Shown here one piece after another: positions 1-11,761 of a DNA stretch of 64,000 nucleotides. The stretch spans positions 362,142 to 426,141 of the forward strand of contig QNRL01000005.1 of NCBI GenBank assembly GCA_003315335.1, given 5' to 3'. The number at the start of each line of letters is the position of its first letter. The first letter of the stretch is position 1. The notes below the pieces were generated by a model, which saw nothing but the letters and a program-made list of their open reading frames with translations, was not told the DNA's origin and did not search any database. Made by a program: the position numbers and the translations under genes. Source of the DNA: Pseudocitrobacter faecalis (lineage in GTDB: Bacteria; Pseudomonadota; Gammaproteobacteria; Enterobacterales; Enterobacteriaceae).

Positions 1-317
1 TGTTGTTATTCGCGGCGATTTGTCTGCGAGCGTAAAAAAATGGAGGTTTTGCTACGAAACGCGTATTCCTCCGAGTATCTGCCAAACGCTTTTCTTATCG
101 TTGAATGATTCCACCGCCTTTATTGTTATTTGCTCTCTTTTCTGCTTTTTCTCCTTTAAGACTCCGTAGTTACGCCGATTGCCTGCCTGATGATGAGCGG
201 TTATGTTGTTGGATTAGGGTAATGACATAAGTCTGCGCGGTCAGTTGGCTGACCGTGCGGCATGATTGCGCGGAAATGAGTTCTGCCATCATCAAAATAT
301 CAGCCTGGAGGCAAACC
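1..317. other. Non-coding region upstream of ilvI
   Basis: No gene is supported here. The stretch is AT-rich, especially around 100-180, and lies directly upstream of ilvI. In E. coli the equivalent region holds the ilvIH promoter with several Lrp sites. I cannot place a -10/-35 pair or individual Lrp sites with confidence. An open frame extends upstream of the ilvI start to about 255, but it lacks a convincing start or ribosome binding site and family members begin at 318. Confidence 0.5.
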
Positions 318-2042
318 ATGGAGATGTTGTCTGGCGCCGAGATGGTCGTCCGGTCGTTAATCGATCAGGGCGTGAAGCAGGTCTTTGGCTATCCTGGGGG
401 CGCGGTCCTCGATATCTACGATGCGCTACATACTGTTGGCGGAATCGATCATGTGCTGGTGCGCCATGAGCAGGCGGCGGTACATATGGCGGATGGTCTT
501 GCGCGCGCGACCGGCGAAGTGGGTGTGGTGCTGGTGACATCCGGGCCAGGCGCAACCAACGCGATTACCGGTATTGCCACCGCATATATGGACTCTATCC
601 CGCTGGTGGTGCTTTCCGGTCAGGTGGCGACCTCGCTGATTGGCTATGACGCTTTTCAGGAGTGCGACATGGTGGGGATCTCCCGCCCGGTGGTGAAACA
701 CAGCTTCCTGGTGAAGCAGACGGAAGATATTCCGGGTGTGCTGAAAAAAGCCTTCTGGCTGGCGGCCAGTGGCCGCCCTGGCCCGGTCGTCGTGGATCTG
801 CCAAAAGATATTCTCAACCCGGCGAATAAGCTGCCATATCACTATCCTGATTCGGTCAGCATGCGCTCCTATAACCCGACGACCACCGGGCATAAAGGGC
901 AAATCAAGCGCGCGCTGCAAACGCTGGTCGCGGCCAAAAAACCGGTGGTTTACGTTGGCGGCGGGGCGGTCAACGCCGGGTGTCATGAACAGTTACGCAC
1001 GCTTATTGAAAAACTGAATCTGCCGGTGGCGTCATCGCTGATGGGGCTCGGCGCATTTCCCGCCACGCATCAGCAGGCGCTGGGGATGCTGGGCATGCAC
1101 GGCACGTACGAAGCCAACATGACGATGCACAATTCCGATGTCATCTTCGCCGTTGGCGTGCGCTTTGACGATCGCACCACCAACAATCTGGCGAAGTACT
1201 GCCCGGATGCCACCGTGCTGCACATTGATATCGATCCGACATCGATCTCGAAAACCGTCGCAGCGGATATTCCGATCGTTGGCGATGCGCGGCTGGTGCT
1301 GGAGCAGATGCTGGAACTGTTGGATCAAGAAGATGCGCAGCAGCCGCTGGATGAGATCCGCGACTGGTGGCAACAGATCGAACAGTGGCGCGCGCGTCAC
1401 TGCCTGAGCTACGACAAAAACAGCGATCAAATCAAACCACAGGCGGTCATCGAAACGATCTGGCGTTTGACAGAAGGTGAGGCTTACGTCACCTCTGACG
1501 TGGGGCAGCATCAGATGTTCGCCGCACTCTATTATCCCTTTGCCAAACCGCGCCGTTGGATCAACTCCGGCGGTCTCGGCACGATGGGCTTTGGCCTGCC
1601 CGCCGCGCTGGGAGTGAAAATGGCGCTGCCGGACGAAACGGTCATCTGCGTGACCGGTGATGGCAGTATTCAGATGAATATTCAGGAACTCTCCACCGCC
1701 TTGCAGTACAACCTGCCGGTGCTGGTGCTGAACCTGAATAACGGTTACCTCGGCATGGTGAAGCAGTGGCAGGACATGATCTATTCCGGCCGCCACTCAC
1801 AATCCTATATGCAATCGTTGCCGGATTTCGTGCGTCTGGCGGAAGCCTATGGGCACGTGGGGATCCGCATTACGACGCCTGATGAGTTGGAAAGCAAACT
1901 CGCGCAGGCGCTGGAGCAGGTGCGCAGTAACCGTCTGGTGTTTGTCGATGTGGCGGTTGATGGCAGTGAGCATGTCTATCCGATGCATATTCGCGGTGGC
2001 GGAATGGACGAGATGTGGTTGAGTAAAACGGAGAGAACCTGA
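318..2042 (+). CDS. ilvI: Acetolactate synthase III large (catalytic) subunit IlvI
   Basis: Catalytic subunit of acetohydroxyacid synthase III. It joins two pyruvates, or pyruvate and 2-ketobutyrate, in the first common step of valine, leucine and isoleucine synthesis, using thiamine diphosphate, FAD and Mg2+. The ATG at 318 gives 574 residues, the same as E. coli IlvI, and follows a GGAGG-like site at 307-311. Residue E51 in RHEQAA is the ThDP-activating glutamate. The GDGS motif at 447-450 starts the ThDP-binding fold that ends in LNLNN. The regulatory subunit gene ilvH begins 2 nt after the stop, so the two form an operon. Lrp and leucine control is known for the family but was not located here. 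Confidence 0.97.
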   Translation: MEMLSGAEMVVRSLIDQGVKQVFGYPGGAVLDIYDALHTVGGIDHVLVRHEQAAVHMADGLARATGEVGVVLVTSGPGATNAITGIATAYMDSIPLVVLSGQVATSLIGYDAFQECDMVGISRPVVKHSFLVKQTEDIPGVLKKAFWLAASGRPGPVVVDLPKDILNPANKLPYHYPDSVSMRSYNPTTTGHKGQIKRALQTLVAAKKPVVYVGGGAVNAGCHEQLRTLIEKLNLPVASSLMGLGAFPATHQQALGMLGMHGTYEANMTMHNSDVIFAVGVRFDDRTTNNLAKYCPDATVLHIDIDPTSISKTVAADIPIVGDARLVLEQMLELLDQEDAQQPLDEIRDWWQQIEQWRARHCLSYDKNSDQIKPQAVIETIWRLTEGEAYVTSDVGQHQMFAALYYPFAKPRRWINSGGLGTMGFGLPAALGVKMALPDETVICVTGDGSIQMNIQELSTALQYNLPVLVLNLNNGYLGMVKQWQDMIYSGRHSQSYMQSLPDFVRLAEAYGHVGIRITTPDELESKLAQALEQVRSNRLVFVDVAVDGSEHVYPMHIRGGGMDEMWLSKTERT

Positions 2043-2044
2043 TT

Positions 2045-2536
2045 ATGCGCCGGATATTATCTGTATTACTGGAAAACGAATCGGGCGCGTTGTCGCGCGT
2101 GATTGGCCTTTTCTCCCAGCGTGGCTACAACATTGAGAGCCTGACCGTTGCGCCAACCGATGATCCAACGCTTTCACGCATGACCATTCAAACGGTCGGC
2201 GATGACAAAGCCATTGAGCAGATTGAAAAGCAACTGCACAAGCTTGTGGATGTGTTACGGGTGAATGAAATCGGCCAGGGCGCGTACGTTGAGCGTGAAA
2301 TTATGCTGGTTAAAGTGCAGGCCAGCGGATACGGGCGCGACGAAGTGAAACGCAACACGGAAATCTTCCGCGGGCAGATTATTGACGTCACGCCCTCTAT
2401 TTATACCGTTCAACTGGCGGGCACCAGCGACAAGCTGGATGCCTTCCTCGCGTCGCTGCGCGATGTCGCCAGAATCGTTGAAGTGGCGCGTTCCGGTGTC
2501 GTGGGGCTGTCGCGCGGCGATAAGATCATGCGTTAG
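2045..2536 (+). CDS. ilvH: Acetolactate synthase III small (regulatory) subunit IlvH
   Basis: Regulatory subunit of acetohydroxyacid synthase III; it stimulates IlvI and confers valine feedback inhibition. The protein has 163 residues, the E. coli length. An N-terminal ACT domain (about residues 2-76, beginning [18 protein letters not shown]) binds valine at the dimer interface, and a C-terminal domain follows. It is translated from ATG at 2045, 2 nt after the ilvI stop, so the two are probably translationally coupled. A rho-independent terminator follows at 2560-2587. Confidence 0.97.
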   Translation: MRRILSVLLENESGALSRVIGLFSQRGYNIESLTVAPTDDPTLSRMTIQTVGDDKAIEQIEKQLHKLVDVLRVNEIGQGAYVEREIMLVKVQASGYGRDEVKRNTEIFRGQIIDVTPSIYTVQLAGTSDKLDAFLASLRDVARIVEVARSGVVGLSRGDKIMR

Positions 2537-2559
2537 TGCAGAACTCATCCGTTTTACGT

Positions 2560-2587
2560 AGCCCAGCGTCGTGTTGGGCTTTTTTTT
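2560..2587 (+). terminator. Rho-independent terminator of ilvIH
   Basis: Stem AGCCCA (2560-2565) pairs with TGGGCT (2575-2580) and is followed by a run of T residues. It lies 24 nt after the ilvH stop and separates ilvIH from cra. Confidence 0.85.
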
Positions 2588-2713
2588 GCGAAACGGGCAG
2601 TAACTGCGAACAAAAGCTATTGCCGCTGCCAGGATTCTGCGGTTAGATGTTATAAATTTTATTCCATAATTTAACAATGGTTATGGATTGTACAAGTTAA
2701 GCAAGGGGCAATT

Positions 2714-3718
2714 GTGAAACTGGATGAAATCGCCCGGCTTGCCGGTGTGTCACGAACCACCGCCAGCTATGTGATTAACGGAAAGGCCAAGCAGTATCGC
2801 GTCAGTGATAAAACAGTCGAAAAAGTGATGGCAGTCGTGCGCGAGCATAACTACCATCCTAACGCCGTCGCTGCCGGATTACGTGCGGGACGCACGCGTT
2901 CCATCGGGCTGGTTATTCCCGACCTGGAAAACACCAGCTACACCCGCATTGCGAACTATCTTGAACGCCAGGCGCGCCAGCGCGGGTATCAGTTGTTGAT
3001 CGCCTGCTCTGAAGACCAGCCCGACAACGAGATGCGCTGCATTGAGCATCTGCTGCAACGTCAGGTCGATGCCATTATCGTTTCCACTTCTCTGCCGCCG
3101 GAACATCCTTTCTATCAGCGTTGGGCGAATGACTCATTCCCCATCGTCGCACTGGATCGCGCGCTGGATCGCGAACATTTCACCAGCGTTGTCGGAGCCG
3201 ATCAGGACGATGCTGAAATGCTGGCGGAAGAGCTGCGCAAATTCCCGGCAGAAACGGTTCTCTATTTAGGCGCATTACCGGAACTCTCTGTCAGCTTCCT
3301 GCGTGAGCAGGGCTTCCGTACCGCGTGGAAAGATGACCCTCGCGAAGTGCACTATCTTTATGCCAATAGTTATGAACGCGAAGCCGCGGCGGTGCTGTTT
3401 GAAAAGTGGCTGGAAACCCATCCCATGCCGGATGCGCTGTTCACAACGTCATTTGCCTTGTTGCAGGGCGTGATGGATGTGACGCTGCGTCGCGAAGGGA
3501 AGCTGCCTTCGGAACTGGCGATTGCGACCTTTGGCGATAATGAACTGCTCGATTTCCTGCAATGCCCGGTGCTTGCTGTGGCACAGCGTCATCGCGATGT
3601 CGCCGAACGCGTGCTGGAGATTGTTCTGGCAAGCCTTGATGAACCGCGTAAACCGAAGCCAGGTCTGAGCCGTATCCGTCGTAACCTCTACCGTCGGGGT
3701 AGCCTGAGCCGTCGTTAA
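2714..3718 (+). CDS. cra: Catabolite repressor/activator Cra (FruR)
   Basis: LacI-family regulator that responds to fructose 1-phosphate and fructose 1,6-bisphosphate and sets the balance of glycolysis and gluconeogenesis. It has 334 residues, as in E. coli. The start is GTG at 2714, preceded by AAGGGG at 2703-2708. The helix-turn-helix occupies about residues 2-22 ([20 protein letters not shown]) and a periplasmic-binding-protein-like effector domain fills the rest. It is monocistronic between the ilvIH terminator and the long region upstream of mraZ. Near-complete similarity to the E. coli protein makes the identity secure. Confidence 0.97.
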   Translation: MKLDEIARLAGVSRTTASYVINGKAKQYRVSDKTVEKVMAVVREHNYHPNAVAAGLRAGRTRSIGLVIPDLENTSYTRIANYLERQARQRGYQLLIACSEDQPDNEMRCIEHLLQRQVDAIIVSTSLPPEHPFYQRWANDSFPIVALDRALDREHFTSVVGADQDDAEMLAEELRKFPAETVLYLGALPELSVSFLREQGFRTAWKDDPREVHYLYANSYEREAAAVLFEKWLETHPMPDALFTTSFALLQGVMDVTLRREGKLPSELAIATFGDNELLDFLQCPVLAVAQRHRDVAERVLEIVLASLDEPRKPKPGLSRIRRNLYRRGSLSRR

Positions 3719-3723
3719 TCCTG

Positions 3724-3758
3724 CTGGCGATAGAGCCTTAATATGTCTTTATCGCCAG
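3724..3758 (+). terminator. Stem-loop after cra
   Basis: CTGGCGATA (3724-3732) pairs perfectly with TATCGCCAG (3750-3758) around a 17-nt loop, just after the cra stop. There is no T tract, so it may stabilise the 3' end rather than act as an intrinsic terminator. Confidence 0.5.
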
Positions 3759-4227
3759 ATCATTAGCTGCCTTATATTATTCAGAATAATCCTCATTTTT
3801 TTAAGGTTCTTATTTCATTTACCGCATTATCCGTTTGATACGCCGTCGATTAAGTAAATAGAAAGTAAAATTAACTCGATTATGAATTATTTTGTTACAT
3901 TCACATCTGTGAATGCTGAAATAACAGCCACTTCTTCAGACCGTGCTCCGCGCCGCGCCACACAAGCCTTTTAAATACCGATAACGGACATAACAAGGAC
4001 TGTTAACGGGCATCAGAATGTCCTAAAATGCCGTCCGCGTCGCAAACTGACACTTTATATATTCTATTGACGATATTTAGTGACCTTAAAATGTTACGAA
4101 TCTGTTGAGTTTTTTTCTTACACATATTCATGACGTTAATTTGCCTCGACAGTAGTACGGAATTTAATCGGGGCTATTAATGGCCGCAAACAGTGGGTTT
4201 TTAAGCTCCGTTGGCATAGATGCTGGC

Positions 4228-4257
4228 TTGACAAGCTTTTCCTCTGCTCCGTAAACT
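4228..4257 (+). promoter_or_regulatory. Pmra promoter of the dcw cluster
   Basis: A perfect -35 TTGACA (4228-4233) and -10 TAAACT (4252-4257) are separated by 18 bp. Position and sequence match the E. coli Pmra promoter, which drives the first dcw genes through ftsW and contributes downstream. Confidence 0.85.
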
Positions 4258-4265
4258 CCTTCAGG

Positions 4266-4290
4266 TGGGAATTTGTGGGTTAAAGTGGCG
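4266..4290 (+). promoter_or_regulatory. MraZ-binding direct repeats
   Basis: TGGGA (4266), TGGGT (4276) and TGGCG (4286) are spaced exactly 10 bp apart just downstream of Pmra. MraZ is known to bind TGGGN repeats with 5-nt spacers and to repress its own operon. The first two boxes fit; the third has C in place of the last G. Confidence 0.8.
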
Positions 4291-4308
4291 AGAAGGGGTG
4301 AAGCTGGC

Positions 4309-4767
4309 ATGTTCCGGGGGGCAACGTTAGTTAATCTCGACAGCAAAGGGCGTTTAGCCGTCCCTACCCGGTATCGGGATACGCTGATTGAGAACGCTAC
4401 CGGTCAAATGGTGTGCACCATTGACATCCATCACCCATGCCTGTTGCTTTACCCCCTGCCCGAATGGGAAATCATCGAGCAAAAACTCTCGCGTTTGTCG
4501 AGCATGAATCCCGCAGAGCGCCGCGTACAGCGGTTGTTGTTAGGGCATGCCAGCGAATGCCAAATGGATAACGCGGGGCGACTCTTGATCGCACCGGTTT
4601 TACGGCAACATGCCGGATTGACAAAAGAAGTGATGCTGGTCGGGCAGTTCAATAAGTTTGAACTGTGGGATGAAACGACCTGGTATCAACGGGTCAGGGA
4701 AGATATCGACGCTGAGCAAACCGCTTCAGACGCGCTTTCGGAACGGTTGCAGGATTTGTCCTTATAA
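4309..4767 (+). CDS. mraZ: Transcriptional regulator MraZ
   Basis: AbrB/MraZ-fold DNA-binding protein, first gene of the dcw cluster and repressor of its promoter. The chosen ATG at 4309 gives 152 residues beginning [16 protein letters not shown], the E. coli form, after an AAGGGGTG ribosome site. A longer frame from GTG at 4273 would run through the operator repeats and is rejected. Two tandem MraZ half-domains are visible, each with a DxKGR-like turn (DSKGRL near residue 11, DNAGRL near residue 90). rsmH starts 1 nt after the stop. Confidence 0.96.
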   Translation: MFRGATLVNLDSKGRLAVPTRYRDTLIENATGQMVCTIDIHHPCLLLYPLPEWEIIEQKLSRLSSMNPAERRVQRLLLGHASECQMDNAGRLLIAPVLRQHAGLTKEVMLVGQFNKFELWDETTWYQRVREDIDAEQTASDALSERLQDLSL

Positions 4768-4768
4768 A

Positions 4769-5710
4769 ATGATGGAAACTTTTAAACATAAAACGGTACT
4801 GCTGGACGACGCCGTCAACGGCCTGAATATTCGCCCGGATGGTATCTACATTGATGGTACTTTTGGTCGCGGTGGCCATTCGCGTCTTATCCTCTCGCAG
4901 CTTGGCGAGCAGGGGCGACTGCTGGCTATCGATCGCGACCCGCAGGCTATTGCCGTCGCAAACACCATTGATGATCCTCGCTTCTCCATCATTCATGGGC
5001 CTTTCTCCGCGTTGGCAGATTATGTTAGTGAGCGCGAACTTACAGGCAAGATCGACGGTATTCTGCTCGATCTTGGTGTTTCATCACCGCAGCTTGACGA
5101 TGCTGAGCGCGGCTTCTCTTTCATGCGCGACGGGCCGCTGGATATGCGCATGGATCCAACGCGTGGCCAGTCTGCCGCCGAGTGGCTGCAAACAGCGGAC
5201 GAAGCGGATATCGCCTGGGTGATTAAAACCTACGGCGAAGAACGTTTCGGCAAGCGTATTGCTCGCGCCATCGTTGAACGTAACCGCATTGAACCCATGA
5301 CCCGCACCAAAGAACTGGCGGAAGTGGTGGCGGCGGCGATGCCGGTGAAAGACAAATTCAAACATCCCGCGACCCGTACCTTCCAGGCGGTGCGCATCTG
5401 GGTAAACAGTGAACTGGAGGAGATAGAGCAGGCGCTAAAAGGCTCGCTCGACGTGCTGGCCCCGGGTGGGCGGCTGTCGATTATCAGTTTCCACTCGCTG
5501 GAAGACCGTATTGTGAAGCGCTTTATGCGCGAACAAAGCCGCGGTCCGCAGGTTCCGGCAGGGTTACCGATGACCGAAGAGCAACTCAGGAAACTGGGTG
5601 GCCGTCATTTGCGAGCATTAGGCAAGTTGATGCCGGGCGAAGAAGAAGTGGCTGAAAATCCACGTGCCCGTAGTTCAGTGCTGCGTATCGCAGAAAGGAC
5701 GAACGCATGA
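4769..5710 (+). CDS. rsmH: 16S rRNA m4C1402 methyltransferase RsmH
   Basis: SAM-dependent enzyme (formerly MraW) that methylates N4 of C1402 in the decoding centre of 16S rRNA. The ATG at 4769 gives 313 residues, as in E. coli. The longer frame from 4658 would overlap mraZ by over 100 nt and has no support. The SAM-binding region starts at [12 protein letters not shown] (about residues 27-38), and [11 protein letters not shown] follows near residue 100. Its stop overlaps the ftsL start by 4 nt (ATGA), indicating coupled translation. Confidence 0.96.
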   Translation: MMETFKHKTVLLDDAVNGLNIRPDGIYIDGTFGRGGHSRLILSQLGEQGRLLAIDRDPQAIAVANTIDDPRFSIIHGPFSALADYVSERELTGKIDGILLDLGVSSPQLDDAERGFSFMRDGPLDMRMDPTRGQSAAEWLQTADEADIAWVIKTYGEERFGKRIARAIVERNRIEPMTRTKELAEVVAAAMPVKDKFKHPATRTFQAVRIWVNSELEEIEQALKGSLDVLAPGGRLSIISFHSLEDRIVKRFMREQSRGPQVPAGLPMTEEQLRKLGGRHLRALGKLMPGEEEVAENPRARSSVLRIAERTNA

Positions 5711-6072
5711 TCAGCAGAGTGACAGAAGCCCTAAGCAAAGTTAAGGGAACGATTGGAAGTAACGAGCGCCATGCCTTGCCTGGCGTCATCGGAGACGATC
5801 TTTTGCGGTTTGGGAAGCTGCCACTCTGCCTGTTCATTTGCATCATTGTTACGGCTGTCACCGTGGTGACGACGGCGCACCATACCCGTTTGTTAACCGC
5901 GCAGCGTGAGCAGCTGGTGCTGGAACGTGATGCGCTGGATATCGAATGGCGCAACCTGATTTTAGAAGAGAACGCCCTCGGCGATCATAGCCGGGTTGAG
6001 CGTATCGCCACGGAAAAGTTGCAAATGCAACATGTTGATCCGTCAAAAGAAAACATAGTTGTACAGAAATAA
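5707..6072 (+). CDS. ftsL: Cell division protein FtsL
   Basis: Small bitopic membrane protein of the FtsQLB divisome complex, which activates FtsWI. It has 121 residues, the E. coli length. A cytoplasmic N-terminus of about 37 residues is followed by one transmembrane segment (about 38-57) and a periplasmic coiled coil with a leucine-rich heptad pattern. The start overlaps rsmH by 4 nt. ftsI follows after 15 nt. Confidence 0.96.
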   Translation: MISRVTEALSKVKGTIGSNERHALPGVIGDDLLRFGKLPLCLFICIIVTAVTVVTTAHHTRLLTAQREQLVLERDALDIEWRNLILEENALGDHSRVERIATEKLQMQHVDPSKENIVVQK

Positions 6073-6087
6073 GGATTATCGCAACGC

Positions 6088-7854
6088 ATGAAAGCAGCGG
6101 GAAAGACGCTTAAACCAAAACGTCAGGAAGAACAGGCCAACTTTATCAGTTGGCGTTTTGCGTTGCTGTGCGGCTGTATTCTGGTGGCTCTCGGCTTCCT
6201 GCTGGGACGTGTTGCCTGGTTGCAGATAATCAACCCGGATATGCTGGTGCGCCAGGGCGATATGCGTTCCCTGCGCGTTCAGGAAGTGTCAACTTCTCGC
6301 GGCATGATCACCGATCGTTCTGGCCGTCCGCTGGCGGTGAGCGTACCGGTAAAAGCGATTTGGGCCGACCCGAAAGAAGTGCATGATGCGGGTGGCGTGA
6401 GCGTGGGCGATCGCTGGAATGCGCTCTCCACCGCGCTGAATCTGCCGCTGGATCAACTGGCGAGCCGTATCAATGCTAACCCGAAAGGGCGCTTTATCTA
6501 CCTTGCTCGCCAGGTTAACCCTGACATGGCGGACTACATCAAAAAACTCAAACTGCCGGGCATTCATCTGCGCGAAGAGTCGCGCCGTTACTATCCGTCA
6601 GGCGAAGTTACCTCTCATCTCATTGGCTTCACTAACGTCGATAGCCAGGGGATCGAAGGCGTCGAAAAGAGCTTTGATAAATGGCTGACCGGGCAACCGG
6701 GCGAACGTATCGTGCGTAAAGACCGCTACGGGCGCGTTATCGAGGATATCTCCTCAACGGATAGCCAGGCGGCGCACAACCTTGCGTTGAGTATCGATGA
6801 ACGTTTACAGGCGCTGGTGTACCGCGAACTGAACAACGCCGTGGCGTTTAACAAAGCGGAATCGGGCAGTGCAGTGCTGGTGGATGTAAACACGGGCGAA
6901 GTGCTGGCGATGGCGAACAGCCCATCCTATAACCCGAACAACTTCTCCGGCACGGCTAAAGACACCATGCGTAACCGCGCCATTACCGACGTGTTTGAAC
7001 CGGGTTCAACGGTTAAACCGATGGTGGTGATGACTGCCTTACAGCGTGGCGTGGTGCGCGAAAACACCGTGCTGAATACCATTCCTTACCGGATTAACGG
7101 CCACGAAATTAAAGACGTGGCGCGCTACAGCGAATTGACCCTGACCGGGGTACTACAGAAGTCGAGTAACGTCGGTGTTTCCAAGCTGGCGTTAGCGATG
7201 CCGTCCTCAGCGTTAGTAGAGACTTACTCACGTTTTGGATTGGGAAAAGCGACCAATTTGGGGTTGGTCGGAGAACGCAGTGGCTTATATCCTCAAAAAC
7301 AACGGTGGTCTGACATAGAGAGGGCCACCTTCTCTTTCGGCTATGGGCTAATGGTAACGCCGTTACAGTTAGCGCGAGTCTACGCAACGATAGGCAGCTA
7401 CGGGATTTACCGTCCGCTGTCGATAACCAAAGTTGACCCCCCGGTTCCTGGCGAACGTATCTTCCCGGAATCCATTGTACGTACCGTGGTTCACATGATG
7501 GAAAGCGTGGCGCTGCCTGGCGGCGGCGGCGTGAAAGCAGCGATCAAAGGCTATCGCATCGCCATTAAAACCGGTACGGCGAAAAAAGTGGGGCCAGACG
7601 GGCGTTACATCAACAAATATATTGCTTACACCGCGGGCGTTGCGCCAGCCAGCCAGCCGCGTTTCGCGCTGGTGGTGGTCATCAACGACCCGCAGGCAGG
7701 TAAATACTACGGCGGCGCCGTTTCCGCGCCGGTCTTCGGTGCCATCATGGGCGGCGTTCTGCGCACCATGAACATCGAGCCGGATGCGCTGGCAACGGGC
7801 GAAAAAAGTGAATTTGTGATTAATCAAGGCGAGGGAACAGGTGGCAGATCGTAA
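6088..7854 (+). CDS. ftsI: Septal peptidoglycan transpeptidase FtsI (PBP3)
   Basis: Class B penicillin-binding protein that cross-links septal peptidoglycan as partner of FtsW, anchored in the inner membrane. It has 588 residues, the E. coli length. There is an N-terminal membrane anchor (about 23-40), a pedestal domain and the transpeptidase domain. The active-site motifs are intact: S307-T-V-K310, S359-S-N361 and K494-T-G496. I see no insertion near residue 333, where four-residue insertions linked to reduced beta-lactam susceptibility occur in some E. coli. murE starts 14 nt before its end. Confidence 0.97.
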   Translation: MKAAGKTLKPKRQEEQANFISWRFALLCGCILVALGFLLGRVAWLQIINPDMLVRQGDMRSLRVQEVSTSRGMITDRSGRPLAVSVPVKAIWADPKEVHDAGGVSVGDRWNALSTALNLPLDQLASRINANPKGRFIYLARQVNPDMADYIKKLKLPGIHLREESRRYYPSGEVTSHLIGFTNVDSQGIEGVEKSFDKWLTGQPGERIVRKDRYGRVIEDISSTDSQAAHNLALSIDERLQALVYRELNNAVAFNKAESGSAVLVDVNTGEVLAMANSPSYNPNNFSGTAKDTMRNRAITDVFEPGSTVKPMVVMTALQRGVVRENTVLNTIPYRINGHEIKDVARYSELTLTGVLQKSSNVGVSKLALAMPSSALVETYSRFGLGKATNLGLVGERSGLYPQKQRWSDIERATFSFGYGLMVTPLQLARVYATIGSYGIYRPLSITKVDPPVPGERIFPESIVRTVVHMMESVALPGGGGVKAAIKGYRIAIKTGTAKKVGPDGRYINKYIAYTAGVAPASQPRFALVVVINDPQAGKYYGGAVSAPVFGAIMGGVLRTMNIEPDALATGEKSEFVINQGEGTGGRS

Positions 7855-9328
7855 TTTGCGCGACCTTCTCGCTCCGTGGGTGCCAAATGCGCCGGAGCGA
7901 GCACTGCGAGAGATGACACTCGACAGCCGTGTGGCTGCATCGGGCGATCTCTTCGTAGCGGTGGTAGGTCATCAGGCGGACGGGCGTCGTTATATCCCGC
8001 AGGCAATTGCGCAAGGTGTAGCTGCCATTATAGCCGAGGCAAAAGATGAAGCGACCGATGGCGAAATCCGTGAAATGCACGGCGTCCCGGTTATCTACCT
8101 CAGCCAGTTAACGGAGCGTTTATCGGCTCTGGCCGGGCGCTTTTACCATGAACCCTCTGACCGTTTGCGCCTTGTGGGCGTGACCGGAACCAACGGTAAA
8201 ACCACCACCACCCAACTTCTGGCGCAGTGGGGGCAATTGCTGGGCGAAACCAGCGCGGTGATGGGTACGGTCGGTAACGGCCTGCTGGGTAAAGTGATCC
8301 CAACAGAAAATACCACCGGTTCAGCGGTTGATGTTCAGCATGTACTCTCCGGCCTGGCAGACCAGGGCGCGACGCTTGCGGCAATGGAAGTCTCTTCCCA
8401 CGGTCTGGTTCAGCACCGCGTGGCGGCGTTGAAGTTTGTTGCTTCTGTATTTACCAACCTGAGCCGCGATCACCTTGATTATCACGGTGATATGGAACAT
8501 TACGAAGCGGCGAAATGGCTGCTCTACTCCACGCACCACTGCGGTCAGGCGATTGTTAACGCCGACGACGAAGTGGGCCGTCGCTGGCTGGCAAAACTGC
8601 CGGACGCGGTTGCGGTGTCGATGGAAGACCACATCAACCCGAATTGCCACGGGCGCTGGTTAAAAGCGACCGAGGTGAACTATCACGACAGCGGCGCAAC
8701 CATCCGTTTCAGCTCAAGTTGGGGTAACGGTGAAATCGAAAGCCGTCTGATGGGCGCATTCAACGTCAGCAACCTGTTGCTGGCGCTGGCTACACTGCTG
8801 GCACTGGGTTATCCGCTGGCGGAACTGTTGAAAACCGCGTCCAGCCTGCAACCGGTTTGCGGGCGTATGGAAGTGTTTAGCGCGCCGGGTAAACCGACAG
8901 TCGTTGTTGATTACGCTCACACGCCGGATGCACTGGAAAAAGCGCTCGAAGCGGCGCGTCTGCACTGCGCTGGCAAGCTTTGGTGCGTCTTTGGCTGCGG
9001 TGGCGATCGTGATAAAGGCAAACGTCCGCTGATGGGCGCGATTGCCGAGCAGTTTGCGGATATCGCGGTCGTTACCGATGACAACCCGCGTACCGAAGAG
9101 CCGCGAGCCATCATCAACGACATTCTGGCGGGCATGCTTGATGCCGGCCACGCCAAAGTGGTGGAAGGACGTGCGCAAGCGGTCACTAACGCCATCATGC
9201 AGGCGAAGCCTGATGATCTGGTGTTGCTGGCCGGTAAAGGCCATGAAGATTATCAAATTGTCGGCACTCAACGTCTCGACTATTCCGACCGTGTAACCGC
9301 AGCGCGTCTGCTGGGAGTGATCGCATGA
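7841..9328 (+). CDS. murE: UDP-MurNAc-tripeptide (meso-DAP) ligase MurE
   Basis: Cytoplasmic ATP-dependent ligase that adds meso-diaminopimelate to UDP-MurNAc-L-Ala-D-Glu. It has 495 residues, equal to E. coli. The start is GTG at 7841, inside the 3' end of ftsI, after a GAGG site. The ATP motif [10 protein letters not shown] lies near residue 112, and D414-N-P-R417 is the signature that selects meso-DAP over lysine, as expected for a Gram-negative wall. murF overlaps its stop by 4 nt. Confidence 0.97.
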   Translation: MADRNLRDLLAPWVPNAPERALREMTLDSRVAASGDLFVAVVGHQADGRRYIPQAIAQGVAAIIAEAKDEATDGEIREMHGVPVIYLSQLTERLSALAGRFYHEPSDRLRLVGVTGTNGKTTTTQLLAQWGQLLGETSAVMGTVGNGLLGKVIPTENTTGSAVDVQHVLSGLADQGATLAAMEVSSHGLVQHRVAALKFVASVFTNLSRDHLDYHGDMEHYEAAKWLLYSTHHCGQAIVNADDEVGRRWLAKLPDAVAVSMEDHINPNCHGRWLKATEVNYHDSGATIRFSSSWGNGEIESRLMGAFNVSNLLLALATLLALGYPLAELLKTASSLQPVCGRMEVFSAPGKPTVVVDYAHTPDALEKALEAARLHCAGKLWCVFGCGGDRDKGKRPLMGAIAEQFADIAVVTDDNPRTEEPRAIINDILAGMLDAGHAKVVEGRAQAVTNAIMQAKPDDLVLLAGKGHEDYQIVGTQRLDYSDRVTAARLLGVIA

Positions 9329-10683
9329 TTAGCGTAACGCTTAGCGAACTGGCAGGCATCCTGCACGGCGAACTGAACGGATCAGACCTGCGTATCGACG
9401 ATGTCACCACCGATACGCGTAAATTAACACCGGGCTGCCTGTTTGTGGCGCTGAAGGGCGAGCGTTTCGATGCCCACGATTTCGTTGAAAAAGCGAAAGA
9501 GGGTGGGGCGGGCGCGCTGCTAGTCAGCCGTAAACTGGATATCGACCTGCCGCAACTGGTGGTGAAAGATACCCGTCTGGCGTTTGGTGAACTGGCGGCA
9601 TGGGTTCGCCAGCAGGTGCCAACGCGCGTTGTCGCGCTGACCGGCTCCTCTGGCAAAACGTCGGTAAAAGAGATGACCGCCGCCATTCTCAGCCAGTGCG
9701 GCAACACGCTGTATACCGCGGGCAACCTCAATAATGACATCGGTGTGCCGATGACATTGCTGCGCCTGACGAAAGAACACGAATACGCGGTGATTGAACT
9801 GGGAGCTAACCATCAGGGTGAAATCGCCTGGACGGTGAGCCTGACTCGCCCGGAAGCGGCGCTGGTGAACAACCTCGCGGCAGCACATTTAGAAGGATTC
9901 GGTTCGCTGGCAGGTGTGGCGAAAGCCAAGGGTGAGATTTTCACCGGCCTGCCGGTTAACGGCATCGCGATTCTGAATGCCGACAACAACGACTGGCTGA
10001 ACTGGCAGTCGATTATTGGCTCGCGCAAAGTGTGGCGCTTTTCGCCGAATGCGGCGAACAGCGATTTCACGGCCACCAATATCCACGTCACCAGCCATGG
10101 CACAGAATTTACGCTGCAAACGCCTACCGGTGATGTCGACGTACTGCTGCCGCTGCCGGGTCGCCACAACATCGCCAACGCGCTGGCCGCCACGGCACTG
10201 GCGATGGCGGTAGGTGCAGACTTAAACGCGGTGAAAGCCGGGCTGGCGAAGCTGACTTCCGTTCCGGGGCGTCTGTTCCCCATTCACCTGAGTGACACCC
10301 AACTGCTGCTCGACGACTCCTACAACGCCAACGTCGGTTCGATGACCGCCGCGGTGCAGGTGCTCGAAGAGATGCCGGGTTATCGCGTGCTGGTGGTTGG
10401 CGATATGGCCGAACTGGGTGCGGAAAGCGAAGCGTGCCACAGACAGGTTGGCGAAGCCGCGAAAACGGCGGGCATCGATAAAGTCTTAAGCGTTGGTCAA
10501 TTAAGTCAGGCAATCAGTTCTGCCAGCGGCGTCGGCGAGCATTTCACCGACAAAGCAGCAGTCGTTGCGCGTCTTAAAACGCTCATTAATGAACAGCAAA
10601 CCCTCACCATTCTGGTGAAAGGATCACGTAGTGCCGCCATGGAAGAGGTAGTACGCGCATTACAGGAGAACGGGACATGTTAG
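9325..10683 (+). CDS. murF: UDP-MurNAc-tripeptide D-Ala-D-Ala ligase MurF
   Basis: Adds the D-Ala-D-Ala dipeptide to complete the UDP-MurNAc-pentapeptide precursor in the cytoplasm. It has 452 residues, the same as E. coli. The P-loop [11 protein letters not shown] lies near residue 106, followed by the Mur ligase central and C-terminal domains ([11 protein letters not shown] near residue 355). It overlaps murE by 4 nt and mraY by 7 nt. Confidence 0.97.
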   Translation: MISVTLSELAGILHGELNGSDLRIDDVTTDTRKLTPGCLFVALKGERFDAHDFVEKAKEGGAGALLVSRKLDIDLPQLVVKDTRLAFGELAAWVRQQVPTRVVALTGSSGKTSVKEMTAAILSQCGNTLYTAGNLNNDIGVPMTLLRLTKEHEYAVIELGANHQGEIAWTVSLTRPEAALVNNLAAAHLEGFGSLAGVAKAKGEIFTGLPVNGIAILNADNNDWLNWQSIIGSRKVWRFSPNAANSDFTATNIHVTSHGTEFTLQTPTGDVDVLLPLPGRHNIANALAATALAMAVGADLNAVKAGLAKLTSVPGRLFPIHLSDTQLLLDDSYNANVGSMTAAVQVLEEMPGYRVLVVGDMAELGAESEACHRQVGEAAKTAGIDKVLSVGQLSQAISSASGVGEHFTDKAAVVARLKTLINEQQTLTILVKGSRSAAMEEVVRALQENGTC

Positions 10684-11759
10684 TTTGGCTGGCCGAACAT
10701 TTGGTCAAATATTATTCCGGCTTTAACGTCTTTTCCTATCTGACGTTTCGCGCCATTGTCAGCCTGCTGACCGCGCTGTTCATCTCATTGTGGATGGGCC
10801 CGCGCATGATCGCCCATTTGCAGAAACTCTCCTTCGGCCAGGTCGTGCGTAACGACGGCCCGGAATCGCACTTCAGTAAACGCGGCACGCCGACAATGGG
10901 TGGGATCATGATCCTCACCGCGATTGTGGTTTCCGTGCTGCTGTGGGCTTATCCGTCCAACCCGTACGTCTGGTGTGTGCTGGTGGTGCTGGTGGGCTAC
11001 GGCATTATTGGTTTTGTCGATGACTATCGCAAAGTTGTCCGTAAAGACACTAAAGGCCTGATTGCGCGCTGGAAATATTTCTGGATGTCGGTGATTGCGC
11101 TGGGCGTAGCGTTCGCGCTGTATCTGGCCGGCAAAGATACTCCCGCCACCCAACTGGTGGTGCCGTTCTTTAAAGATGTGATGCCTCAGTTGGGGCTGTT
11201 CTACATTTTGCTGGCCTATTTCGTCGTGGTTGGCACCGGTAACGCGGTTAACCTGACGGATGGTCTGGATGGTTTAGCGATTATGCCAACCGTCTTCGTC
11301 GCCGGTGGTTTTGCTCTGGTAGCCTGGGCGACCGGTAACATGAACTTCGCTAACTATCTGCATATTCCGTATCTGCGGCATGCGGGGGAGCTGGTTATCG
11401 TCTGCACTGCGATTGTCGGGGCGGGGTTGGGCTTCCTGTGGTTTAACACCTATCCGGCGCAGGTCTTTATGGGCGACGTCGGTTCGCTGGCGCTGGGCGG
11501 CGCGCTGGGCATTATCGCCGTGCTGCTGCGTCAGGAATTCCTGCTGGTGATTATGGGCGGCGTGTTTGTGGTTGAAACGCTGTCGGTGATTTTGCAGGTC
11601 GGTTCCTTCAAGCTGCGCGGTCAGCGCATCTTCCGTATGGCACCGATTCACCACCACTATGAACTGAAAGGCTGGCCGGAACCGCGCGTCATTGTGCGCT
11701 TCTGGATTATTTCGCTGATGCTGGTCCTGATTGGCCTGGCTACGCTGAAGGTACGTTAA
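10677..11759 (+). CDS. mraY: Phospho-MurNAc-pentapeptide transferase MraY
   Basis: Integral inner-membrane enzyme that transfers phospho-MurNAc-pentapeptide to undecaprenyl phosphate, forming lipid I. It has 360 residues, as in E. coli, with about ten hydrophobic helices. The acidic motif FVDDYRK (about residues 114-120), [10 protein letters not shown] (about 190) and the histidine cluster [10 protein letters not shown] (about 322) are intact. An AGGAGAA site at 10664 precedes the ATG, which lies within the end of murF. Confidence 0.97.
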   Translation: MLVWLAEHLVKYYSGFNVFSYLTFRAIVSLLTALFISLWMGPRMIAHLQKLSFGQVVRNDGPESHFSKRGTPTMGGIMILTAIVVSVLLWAYPSNPYVWCVLVVLVGYGIIGFVDDYRKVVRKDTKGLIARWKYFWMSVIALGVAFALYLAGKDTPATQLVVPFFKDVMPQLGLFYILLAYFVVVGTGNAVNLTDGLDGLAIMPTVFVAGGFALVAWATGNMNFANYLHIPYLRHAGELVIVCTAIVGAGLGFLWFNTYPAQVFMGDVGSLALGGALGIIAVLLRQEFLLVIMGGVFVVETLSVILQVGSFKLRGQRIFRMAPIHHHYELKGWPEPRVIVRFWIISLMLVLIGLATLKVR

Positions 11760-11761
11760 TC

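Larger units (their letters stand above)
3719..4308. other. Long non-coding region between cra and mraZ
   Basis: This 590-nt stretch holds no supported gene. It is AT-rich between about 3760 and 4150. It contains the cra stem-loop at its start and the Pmra promoter with the MraZ repeats at its end; these are listed separately. The middle shows no further structure that I can name. Confidence 0.6.

Noticed and set aside
255..317. N-terminal extension of ilvI from 255
   Set aside because: Family members start at [10 protein letters not shown] (318), which has a GGAGG-like site; the extra 21 codons lack one.
4273..4308. MraZ starting at GTG 4273
   Set aside because: The start would lie within the MraZ operator repeats, and the 152-residue form from 4309 matches the family.
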